Source of the DNA: Ctena decussata
Taxonomy: Eukaryota > Mollusca > Bivalvia > Lucinida > Lucinidae
Assembly: GCA_963989385.1 (NCBI GenBank)
Contig: OZ022506.1
Span: 63,127,434 to 63,191,433, forward strand
Reading direction: 5' to 3'
Length of the DNA: 64,000 nt
This document shows, piece by piece, positions 32,960 to 43,000 of the stretch (its first letter is position 1; each line of letters starts with the position of its first letter). A program made the translations under genes and the position numbers. The notes under the pieces were generated by a model, which did no database searches, was not told the origin of the DNA, and saw only the letters and a program-made list of their open reading frames with translations.

Positions 32960-35213
32960 CTATAAAAGATGAAAAAAGACTTGATCCTTTATCCAGGTTT
33001 TATTTAATTATTTTTTTTCTTTTCGAAATGAACAGTGTAACGGTCACTTACAATATCCTAGATACCATATCTGCAGTTGCATGTATAGAATATTATCCTA
33101 TACTTGCAGTTGCAGATATAGAAACAACATCTGTTAAATACTATCATATATTTGCAGTTGCAGATATCGATCCCTCTATATCTGCAGCTGCAGATATACA
33201 ATCGTCGTTCATAAAACGTTAATCAGTCGCATCTAACAGATACTACCATGTTCTTTCAGTACCATCTGAAGAGTCGCCTATATTTGCAGCCGCAGATATT
33301 CAATGATTCAAAGATCGGCGTCCACCTAATACGCCTCACAATGATTGAAATTATATCTAACTGACATAACCATATATCTGTAGTTGCAGGCAGAGGATCG
33401 CCTTTATCTGCAGTTACAGATATATCTTTGTCTTTACTGTTCGGCGTTAAGATATGTGCCTTCTATAGATTCAAACTGTTCAGTTATGTCATTTCAGACT
33501 GCAGTGTATAGGCGCATGGGTTTATCGTCATGTGCAGCGTCCATGTTTACCTCAAAATGATATTGGAGGAGATTATTTTTGGGTTGCAGTTGTAGATGTT
33601 GACCCCAAGACACTTCGCACATCAGCAGTCAAACAGTTATTTTAATGCAATGATCCCTCTTTGGTTGCAGTTGCAGATATTAACCATGAGACGAGATCCC
33701 GTGCAGTTGCAGATATTAACCATTAACTATGATACAAGAACACATGCAGTTGCAGATATATCTGTGGGGACAATATCACATGTGGTTGCAGTTACAGAAA
33801 TAACAACGGGACGCTGCACATAACACAAATTACCACAATAAATCGAACATATTCTATGAGAAAGACTTGCAAATATACATATTAAGCATCATGGTACTGA
33901 CGAATACTATGCACTATCTTACTGGTCACGAATTTTCTTAATTAGTATACGTTACCGAGATTTGTATGTATGTATGCTCGTGTTGGTGTATCTTTGATTC
34001 GTCGGAAAGATGGTAAATTAAAATAACCATTTATGAGCTACCATTTTAAAAGTGATACTAGAAAAACTAAAAACTTCCTGACAAGTCCTCAATAAATACC
34101 ATCTAAATTTTTCGTACATCTCTTTGCAAATCTGTCGGTACTATATTTCCCAGACTCGGGACCTAAGATAAGTGTTGACCTCTGTAGCACTAGCACTATA
34201 TTTTCAATAATCTACGTCAATAGCTTCCCAAAATATTATTTTATTATTTTATTTGCTTACTGCTAATTTCGATAGACAAACAAGTAGTAATTGCTGCCCC
34301 GATACAAATAAATGCATATGACGGTCAGAAGTAACTCTGCACGACCCACATTTATTTCCAATGTTCCGAAACAGATTTCCATTAAAGATGATAGTGCTAA
34401 TGCTACCGTAAACATATTCAATTTACATATATACTATAATCACTAAAAACTATGTAATTTTACCGTAAAAGACTTCATTTCCGCACCGCAAAATTAAGCA
34501 GTTTACAGAGAAAATGCGTAAATAGCGTAGACCTTGACCGGCGCCACGTTCAAGCCTACGCTTTTACCAAATCATACCAATTTACAAAACTCGCATATTT
34601 TAAAATTTTCGATAGTAATTACAAATAGAACTAATCCGAAGTTCGTGCAAACTATGAGTGGTTTACGGTATATAAATTCGAAAAAATAAAAAATTAAAAC
34701 AAACATTAACATATTTACAAAGCTCTCACACGTGGAAGGAGGCGGAATTCCCTTGTTTCTTTAAATACTAATTATTTTCTGAATTCTCATTTAATACTGC
34801 CTGGTATTTAATTTCAATAAGAACAACTTAACAAAATCAAGCTTACTGCCCTATGTCTAACTTTTATTAGAATACCAGTGTAGTGTTTCATTTCTTCCGT
34901 TTTTGTTTTCTTTAACTCGTTAAATATTTGCAACATTTACTTTTTCCGAAAAGTAAGTAAAAAAACATGTGGAATGAAATAAGATTTGCTATTTATACAG
35001 TTTGCTTATTTAAAGTATATCAATCTATTGACTGTTTGCATAAAAGGAATCAAAATATCTTCATACGTCCCTTTTCGAAAAACTTAAACAAAGATATAAA
35101 ATAATTTTTCACTTACCTATAAAAGATGAAAAAAGACTTGATCCTTTATCCAGGTTTTATTTAATTATTTTTTTTCTTTTCGAAATGAACAGTGTAACGG
35201 TCACTTACAATAT
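32960..35213 (-). repeat. 97-bp direct repeat inside the LTR with polyadenylation-like signals
   Basis: The segment 32960-33056 is repeated without visible change at 35117-35213; the second LTR has the same pair at 45636-45732 and about 47794-47890. On the coding strand each copy holds AATAAA (plus-strand tttatt at 32999-33004 and 35156-35161). One copy lies about 70 bases from the LTR 3' end, the other 2.16 kb inside. This would give the element two candidate 3'-end sites. That use is inferred. Confidence 0.7.
33070..33800. promoter_or_regulatory. Array of TGCAGTTGCAGATAT-like words in the LTR
   Basis: About twelve copies of a 14-16 bp word (best form tgcagttgcagatat) are spaced irregularly at roughly 30-150 bp, all in one orientation, near 33070, 33103, 33152, 33181, 33283, 33376, 33407, 33583, 33663, 33701, 33751 and 33783. 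The other LTR has the same array at 45746-46476. Such spacing suggests a protein-binding array rather than a tandem repeat. The role is inferred. Confidence 0.6.
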
Positions 35214-36891
35214 GACCCGAAACCCTGGAAAGGATCAGTCGTTGAGGCGCGCGCATGCGTGAAGTATCCCAGCCAATGAAATGCTTCGTTACAAACGACG
35301 GCCCGTCAATTGTTCGCGGCCCCGGAAATTCCTTTGGATTAAGTGGGCGGAGTAATTGTGAGATCTGAATTGGTTCAGTGCGCATGACCGTGTTTGTTTG
35401 TTCTTTCTGGCATGAACGAAGAATGAAAATAAATATGTCTCTCAATTCAAGATGGCGACTTTCTAGTACTAAATCAAAAGGTCTTACTTTCAAATCATAT
35501 CAGCCCTATGATATTTCTGTGCCCTTTTCATTCTTCGGCCAACAGTTTTCCTTAATGCCTTTATACAAATGGGATGCGGGACTGGGACACACGTGGTACC
35601 TTGTATAACTGGTGTACGAGCCAAGTGGGCGCGAAATTGATACAAATGCGAAATGGGGTGCTGCACACTTTCGTTTAAGATCAGCCCATGTGGTACAGAG
35701 GCAAACGGGATACTTTGTAGAAATGGGACACGGGATAGGGAAAAGTGGGACACGTAATATTGTTTCTATGCCAATGTATGTAAACGGAAACGTTTTTTTA
35801 TTTTCTGCTAAGAAACAAATTGGATATGCGATAATGAAATACAATATTGTATAAATGAGATGTGGTATCTCCGATGTACTTGCTGTAATCTTTATAAAAG
35901 GAAATATTTTGCATCTCTTAAATGAGCCGAATTCGACGCTGTCACCAAAAACACAAAAGCGACATCTATATGAATTTTGCAAGTTTGCAACGTTGACAAT
36001 ATTGTTATGATTAGTTTGGTTAATTTTTAAAATAACCTTTTCGATTTTAAAGATTCCTTTTAAAACACCTTTTTCTATTTATCAAATGTACTATACATAT
36101 TTAGTATCAAAATGGAGCCCTCACTCGCTAGATGCTGAATTTATATTTATAATTTCAGTACGACCAGTTTTTTGACAATATATTTTATTTTTCCGAAATT
36201 AATTTAGTTTTTTTCTTGTTAATCTTGTGTCAAATTCCCATGGCTCTTTTGGCTTGGTGATAACAGCTCAGTTATTTACAAATTGCGTCAGTAATGCCTA
36301 GCTAAAGACCACGCCGACAGCCGTGTTTGTACATGCACAAAGAAAAGCATCTTAAACTGTTAACGCTAAGCTTAAGCCAGCTTGACAAACCAAATACTAG
36401 CTTCTTAAGAGTGATTATTTATCTTTGACACGCCTCGCCTCAAGCCACAGAATTAACTGTATGCGGAATTCTTCGCGCGTTGAAATAAATCTTGTTTCTT
36501 TTCCCTTATTCTTCCATTTTTCATTTGATTACAATTCGTTTGTCATCGTACTTTTACTATTATTATTATTATTATTATTATTATTGTTTTCGCGTGCTGA
36601 CTAAATCTTGCTTTTCCCTATTGATTATGATCATAAATTTACTTTTGTTACTATTATCATTATTTCGTTATCATTATCATTACCATTATCATTGTTGTTG
36701 TTACTACTACTGTTGCTGTTGTTGCGTGCTGACTAAATCTTGCTTTTCCCTATTGATTATGATCATAAATTTACTTTTGTTACTATTATCATTATTTCGT
36801 TATCATTATCATTACCATTATCATTGTTGTTGTTACTACTACTGTTGCTGTTGTTGTTACTACTACTGGTTCAAAATTTTACAGCATAACA

Positions 36892-36907
36892 CCACCTCCT
36901 CCCCCAC
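36892..36907 (-). promoter_or_regulatory. Polypurine tract of the Gypsy element
   Basis: Read on the minus strand, GTGGGGGAGGAGGTGG lies directly against the TG start of the 3' LTR. This is where the primer for plus-strand DNA synthesis is expected. It fixes the orientation of the element and the inner LTR edge. Confidence 0.88.
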
Positions 36908-37356
36908 ATTTACTTTATTCCTATAAAGTGAAACATTCAAATCTGTAAATACCAGATCAACACATATATGTAAAAAATAGTTGCACATTCATGTAAAATC
37001 GTCAAAGTCTTTATTCAAATCTGTAAATAAGAGATTATTTCATACAAGTCAAATACATGTATTTGTACTTTTATATACAAGAGGTAAATCAGTAAAGTCT
37101 CTCTTCACCGCCAGATTGCCTTTATCGACCAGTGAATAAACACCCAGTTACGTGTTTGAAGCGCTACCTGATTTTATGCTAGGGCATTTAAGTAGTCGAC
37201 ATCTTCACACTCGTAAGATGCAATCATTGGTCGATGATAGCTTCAAGCGTTTGTCTTTATATATTGTTCTTTCCATTCCTTTTGAACTCCACACAGTTTC
37301 TAAAGGTTATGTAGGCGTTAATCTAGGCCACATGTACAGCAATGGGTATACATATA

Positions 37357-38493
37357 TCATGAAATTGGTAACAGCAGATTTTCATGTCTGACATAGAAAT
37401 ATACACAATAGCAGGTGGACAAAATGCGCCTTAATTTTCGACCTTTGATCATGGAGATTGAAAAATGGTTCTTAACCTTTACTTTCTTCTCTGTAAGTTT
37501 GTTTGTCATATCAAAATGGTCCCATTCAAAGTAAACTACTGGGGAGATTAACCCACGGATGGAGATTATGGATACCTCTTTAGGAACATTTATAGTCCAG
37601 TAGGTTGGGCACACCGCCAGATTTCTGAGTGGAATATGAACACAGTTGTCCCCGTTTGTTAGTTCGGCTATTAGGACTGTTTTGCTACATTTGTTTTTAA
37701 ATCTGTATATGAGTTTACAAATAAGGATTAAAAGAATGAAAATGCATATAGCTAGAATGTAGTGATCAAGTGTAAGATCTATTTCGAAAAATAATGTAGT
37801 TGGAGTTGGCGTTGTGTTATCATTTTTATAAACCAATGAGGGTATGGTTGATGCCTTAGCCTGATTAACGTGAACATTCTGCAAAACAGCCAATATCAGA
37901 AGGACTTTTCTTAATTTCAGAAACGTAACAATAAATGCGATAAGTGAAAAAATGGCTATTGCTGACGTAACATACAAAATGATATTATCCGTGGTCGGCC
38001 AAGACTGGTTAATAGCAATATCTCCTGAAAGGAGAGGCTCGGTCAGGGACCGAAATACTACAGACTCATTCCTAGCGGCCTCAGCCATTTTCTGTAAGCT
38101 GAGATGACCTTTCCTGTCATCTGCAATTACATCATGCATTTCGTGCTTATAAACTTGAAAGGCAGGGATATTGGCTTTCAACGGGTTTTCAAAAATAGAG
38201 TTGCTCTCGATAGTTTGCAGTGATGAGTCGTTAAAGAACTGTTGTAATAATGCAAGGTTTACGGGGTGCACCTTACTGGTTGTGTTTTTGTGACAAGCCG
38301 AGAGCCTCGGTGGCAGATACATATCGGTCGTAGAAACTGAACATTCACATGGTATTTCAATAATGCAAAATTGACAACCTTGTATCATTCTTTTGCCAGA
38401 TTTACAGTCTAGTTCTAATATACCAAAAGAGATGTATGAGATAAGTAGACAATCTGCTTTTGTATGTGATTTAATGAAACGCGAAAATCGCAT
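37357..38493 (-). CDS. env: Envelope-like protein, C-terminal frame (membrane-anchored part)
   Basis: A 378-codon open frame that continues the envelope-like protein begun at 39785 but in a different reading frame, overlapping it by about 80 bases. It is cysteine-containing near its start. It has a long hydrophobic segment around residues 168-200 and a second around residues 250-270. The remaining 100 or so residues look cytoplasmic. That layout fits the membrane anchor of a class I-like fusion glycoprotein. The frame break means no full-length envelope can be read from this copy without a shift. A true start codon for this frame alone is unlikely. Confidence 0.65.
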   Translation of the reverse strand: MRFSRFIKSHTKADCLLISYISFGILELDCKSGKRMIQGCQFCIIEIPCECSVSTTDMYLPPRLSACHKNTTSKVHPVNLALLQQFFNDSSLQTIESNSIFENPLKANIPAFQVYKHEMHDVIADDRKGHLSLQKMAEAARNESVVFRSLTEPLLSGDIAINQSWPTTDNIILYVTSAIAIFSLIAFIVTFLKLRKVLLILAVLQNVHVNQAKASTIPSLVYKNDNTTPTPTTLFFEIDLTLDHYILAICIFILLILICKLIYRFKNKCSKTVLIAELTNGDNCVHIPLRNLAVCPTYWTINVPKEVSIISIRGLISPVVYFEWDHFDMTNKLTEKKVKVKNHFSISMIKGRKLRRILSTCYCVYFYVRHENLLLPIS

Positions 38494-39785
38494 TGCTGCT
38501 TTACCAGGTCTTTATCATTTTTGAAGAGTGCTAGAATGCAGGAAGTATGCGTTATTGGTGTTAAAACCTTAGTGAATGTACACAACTGAACCCTTGACTT
38601 TTCACACTGGGTTAACTCTTTAGCGGTAAGTATAGCATAGTACTGCATATCATTAGTCAGAGCGGTGAATTCTGGAAGATCGACTAAGTGTGTGGCATGA
38701 TTGGATGTTTCATTGATGGGTACTGGAAAAGATAGGACTTTATATAATGTCAACGGGACCGGAAAAGGCGACACCGGGAATTTCACCGAAATGAACAGTT
38801 TCGACCCCTTACGGGCGTAGATGCTCTGAACATTTTTATAGATCTCCTTAGGGTCCGTGTGGACGAGATGAAAGCCATTAAATTTGCCATGAAGTATGCT
38901 TTGAATATCTTGAATACATTGCAACATAGTCTTTGGGGGAATAAGGTGTGGTGAGATTTTTCCCTTAACCAGGTCAAAAATGCCCTCTAAGAGTTCCTGA
39001 AAGACTGACTCTAGTTTCCTTGATTTTTCTATTTGTTTCGATATAAGGACACTCATCGTGGAAAACGATTTTTCTAAATTATCAAAGGTTTCATATAGCT
39101 GGGTGTGAATATGAGTTATTGCTAATTCATTTTCTTTGATCCCCTTTACAATATTAGTGATTCTATCATCTACTGTTTGAATATAGGACGATAAATGGTC
39201 TTCATGTTGTTGCACTGATTTTACGACAGTATTTGTGAGTTTATTTAGAGCGTTTATATGTTTAGCCAAGAGTTGAACATCTTCTACAGTTGCTGTTCCG
39301 AAAAGGGATTTAGACAGATCTCCAATGAAAGGAAGGATTGATCGTTTTGTCCTAGATTTAAGAATATGGTTACGTTCTGGGACAAGGTTTTCTATTGTTT
39401 CTATGGTATGATTAAAGAATAGTTCCGTCTCTTGTCTGATCTGATTTACCTCTAACAATACATCATTTACTACTGAGCAAGTTTTAATATCTCTATTACA
39501 CCCTGACAGTCTTATCATGTTCAATTGTTCAGGCAGTTGCACCTCAAATGTGTGAATCCATGTTTCCTTCGACAGCTGAATTTGTGACTGAGCTTCAAAC
39601 AACACACCATAATTTAGTCTCTGTAACTCGGGCGATAGGGTACTTGACACCGCTGTAGTACAGAAAATCAGTAGGACGATGAAGGTCAACACAGGTCCAC
39701 TCCATGCAACTAGAAATAAAAGGGGAAAAGGACGTAGTTTGGCCGGTGAATAAGTAGACTGTACACATCTAACTAATTCTAGCAC
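38415..39785 (-). CDS. env: Envelope-like protein, N-terminal frame (F-type fusion protein)
   Basis: A 456-codon frame downstream of pol. It has a hydrophobic N-terminal segment (about residues 22-48). A furin-type RTKR (about 144-147) is followed at once by a glycine- and phenylalanine-containing fusion-peptide-like stretch, then heptad-like helical sequence. In the baculovirus F and errantivirus envelope family, cleavage at such a site exposes the fusion peptide; those proteins mediate membrane fusion. The frame ends at 38415 while the rest of the protein is read from another frame. This looks like a single-base frameshift, although a programmed shift cannot be excluded. Expression would need splicing or internal initiation, which I cannot see. 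Confidence 0.75.
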   Translation of the reverse strand: MLELVRCVQSTYSPAKLRPFPLLFLVAWSGPVLTFIVLLIFCTTAVSSTLSPELQRLNYGVLFEAQSQIQLSKETWIHTFEVQLPEQLNMIRLSGCNRDIKTCSVVNDVLLEVNQIRQETELFFNHTIETIENLVPERNHILKSRTKRSILPFIGDLSKSLFGTATVEDVQLLAKHINALNKLTNTVVKSVQQHEDHLSSYIQTVDDRITNIVKGIKENELAITHIHTQLYETFDNLEKSFSTMSVLISKQIEKSRKLESVFQELLEGIFDLVKGKISPHLIPPKTMLQCIQDIQSILHGKFNGFHLVHTDPKEIYKNVQSIYARKGSKLFISVKFPVSPFPVPLTLYKVLSFPVPINETSNHATHLVDLPEFTALTNDMQYYAILTAKELTQCEKSRVQLCTFTKVLTPITHTSCILALFKNDKDLVKQQCDFRVSLNHIQKQIVYLSHTSLLVY

Positions 39786-40030
39786 TATTATCAGAAATTC
39801 GTAAAAAACTTCTTAAGGTTTTGGCTTCCCTACGTTGAATGAATTCCACCTACATTTATTGTGTTTAACGATTATCTAGCTCTGGAGTGAAGCCATTGTA
39901 CCTAACAGTTCGTACCTATTTAGTTAGAAATTTTCTTAACTACAGATAGAAATATCATGCCAAATTTTACCAAGCATCTACATTTATAAGTGTCTGACCC
40001 TTGAACCCATTTGTTAAAATCATTGTAAGT

Positions 40031-43000
40031 TTACACCTTATTGAAGTACTTGTATGGTCTTTTTCTTCGTTTGCCTGACCTTGTGTGTTTGATATAGAAC
40101 TGTCGTTTGAGTTCCTCTGACACATCATTTTCATCTTGCCAAGATGGCTTTGCTTTGCTATTCGCCCATTCTATCAGGTACTGTTTCTTTTGACCTACTT
40201 TTCTCTGTTTTAGTATTTTGTTTGCACTGTACCATATTTCGTTATTTTGCTGCAATGGTGAATTCTTACGTTTTTGGTCTAATTGCTGATCAGGATCCCC
40301 ATCAATTTTTTGTTGCTGATCATTATTTTTAGGCTCTGAATTTTGACTTTTTATGTCATCGTCTTTACTTTCCGTTTCAGATTCATCGTTAGGGTCATAA
40401 ATAATCGTTTCGCCATCGCTTTCGGTGTCTACATCATTGGGATGCTGCTGAGGTTCTATTCTATAGTTTTGAGGGTCATAGTATCTTTTTAGGTCTTTTG
40501 CGTTAATGAAGTTTCTGACTAACTTGTTGGTTTCACAGTCTGCAATTTTATACGTATCAAACGGACCTTTTTCCCTTATATAATATGGACCTCTAAACTT
40601 GTCCTCAAACTTCTTTGAGTAGCCCTGACGGTGTTTGTTTATTTTCAGCAATACCTGTTCTCCTAATAAAAAGTTGGAAGGCTTTGCATTTGTGTCGTGT
40701 TTTTGTTTGCTTTCAGTTTGGGTTAATTCCGTGTTTTGTGTTGCCTGTTCATGAACCAACTTTAACCTATCTATTAATTGTTTAACATGAGTTTTAGCTT
40801 CTGGTCCTAAAGTTTCCCTAGGAACAAGAGTGGTATCAAACGGAAGCCTCATTTCCCCACCAAAAAGCATTTTAAATGGACTGAATCCTGAGCTCTCAGT
40901 ATTTGGTGCTGATCTTATTGCCATAAGGGCGGTCGGAAGTAACAAATGCCAATCGCTTTGGTCTCTGCTTATATACATGCGTATCGTTTGTGCTATACTG
41001 GCGTTCTGGCGTTCCACGGAGCCATTAGCTCTAGGATTATAGCTGGCTGTCATATGCCTTGATACTTTGTATATTTCGCAGACCGCATTGACTAGTTTGG
41101 ACAAGAAGTTTCTACCTCGATCAGATACGATGCCGACAGGAGCACCAAACCGACAGAAGATCTCATCGTGCAAGACCCTGGCAATAGTTGTCGCCGACTG
41201 GTCATGCAAGGGAAATGCTTCTACCCATCTGGAGAAACTGTCAACACAAACCAATATATGTTCATGCCCTGCCGTAGTTTTTGGCAATGGTCCAACCAAG
41301 TCAATGTGCAGTCTCTCAAAAACCTTTGCAACGGGAAGTGGGTTTAATGGAGTTGTGTTGGGATGAGATTCACGTTTAGCCCTTTGGCACCGGTCACACG
41401 ATTTTACAAAGTCAGTTATTTCTTGGCACATACGAGGCCAATAATACTTAGCTTGAATGGCTGCATATGTTTTCTTAAAACCGAAATGCCCGTTACCATC
41501 GTGAAATTCTTGCATTACCTTAAGTCTTAAAGATTTGGGAAGTGCGGTTTGGAAAGTGAACTTTTCTTCAACTGGTTTCTTTTTACTCCTAGGTTGGAAC
41601 CTGTGTATAAGAATGCCATCTACTAAGTCATAATACTCTTTTTCTACAAGGACAGTGCGCCTTAATTTTTCTTCTTCCGGAAGTTCATTTTCTGCCAAAT
41701 AGTTATAGATATGTTTAAAGTCTGGGCATTGTTTTTGCAGCAGGCTAATTTCAGGTAAGTTTTCGTTTGTCACAGGGTCAAGGACACTGTTATCATTTGG
41801 CTTTGTGTCTATTGAGAAGATTTTATTTTGATTTTCATATTCAAATGTCACTTCAAGTAACTGTTCTTGTTTAGAGTCTACTTCATTCGTGATAACTGAG
41901 TTGTTGTTTACCCCTTTTTCATTACAAGATACCTGGTTCATACCTGTATTACTGATATGTGTGTTTTCAAATGAGGGTGTAATAACAGGGATGTTGTCGT
42001 TCTGACTCCTATCAGGGCTACTTGGTTCTACTGTTTGCGATTGTGTTTGTTTTTCGAACAAAGCTGACACAAAACTGTCACTTTCGTCTTGCAAATCAAT
42101 ATTTTCCTGTGCTTCTTGAGTAAGCCTAGAAAGTGCATCGGCGGCGTTTTGTTCGCCCTTCCTATAAACTACCTTGTATCTAAAGCCTTGTAAAAATAAT
42201 GCCCATCTTGCTAGCCTGCCGTTCTGGGAATTGGTCATTGAATTTAAACAGGTTAAAGCTTTGTGATCAGTTATGATAGTAAAGGGAATGTCTGTAGAAA
42301 GATAAGCTTTGTAAGCTTTTACCCCTTCGACTATGGCCAAACATTCTATTTCAGATACTGAATAGTTTTTCTCTGATCCGTGCAGCGCCCTACCCCCAAA
42401 TTCTATAACTCTTTCTTTATTGTTTTCATCTAATTGCCCGAGGATAAAGCCAAGACCGGAACGAGATGCGTCACAAGTGAGGATGAAGGGTTTATTCATA
42501 TTTGGAAAAGCGAGAATTGGAGCTGATGTGAGAGCTTGTTTTAATGTATTTAATGATTGTTCGCATTCTTCTGACCAAACAAAAGCTGTACCTTTCTTCA
42601 GCAGTTCAAACAAGGGTGCACAAATCTTGCTATACCCGGCGACGAATTTTTTATAGTAGTTGGTAAGCCCTAACAGACTTTTGACACCTTTTTGATCTTT
42701 TGGAGCCACTAAATTCTGAATTTTCTCTATCTTTTTGTGATCTGTTTCAATTCCATTTTTGCTGATTACATGCCCAAGATAATGCAACTTCTTTTGTGCA
42801 AAATGGCACTTTGTAGGGGATAATTTTAAGCCTGCTTTTCGCAACCGACTGAAGACTTCTTCGAGGTGTTGCAAATGTTCTTCAAACGTAGATGAGAATA
42901 TGATGACGTCATCTACATAACAGAGAACATATTTCCATGTTATACCTCGGAGAACCTTCATCATTAGATGCTGAAAAGTAGACGGGGCCCCAGAAAGACC

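Larger units (their letters stand above)
32930..36891 (-). repeat. 3' LTR of the Gypsy element (3962 bp)
   Basis: It is the near-identical partner of 45606-49569. At nearly 4 kb it is very long for an animal Gypsy element. It contains an array of GCAGTTGCAGATAT-like words (33070-33800), a 97-bp internal direct repeat (32960-33056 and 35117-35213), an ATT microsatellite, and two tandem 132-bp units (36592-36723 and 36724-36855). Short open frames inside are not conserved between the two LTRs. Confidence 0.93.

Noticed and set aside
32815..33222. Plus-strand frame with repeated AVADI words
   Set aside because: The repetition comes from the TGCAGTTGCAGATAT DNA array read in one frame. It spans the LTR edge and is antisense to the element.
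33070..33800. CRISPR array
   Set aside because: The repeated word is only about 15 bp, the spacing is irregular, no cas genes exist, and the sequence is an animal genome.
35506..35982. Minus-strand frame of 158 residues inside the LTR, as a possible accessory gene
   Set aside because: A single-base length change in the other LTR cuts it to 100 residues, and it has no motif. LTRs this similar should keep a real gene intact.
36492..36926. Open frame of 144 residues rich in Tyr, Cys and Leu, with a longer version in the other LTR
   Set aside because: It is a translation of ATT and related simple repeats and of the two 132-bp LTR units, on the strand opposite to the element's genes.
40830..42656. 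Plus-strand frames opposite pol (for example 41067-41366)
   Set aside because: They are antisense shadows of the intact pol gene, without motifs or start context.
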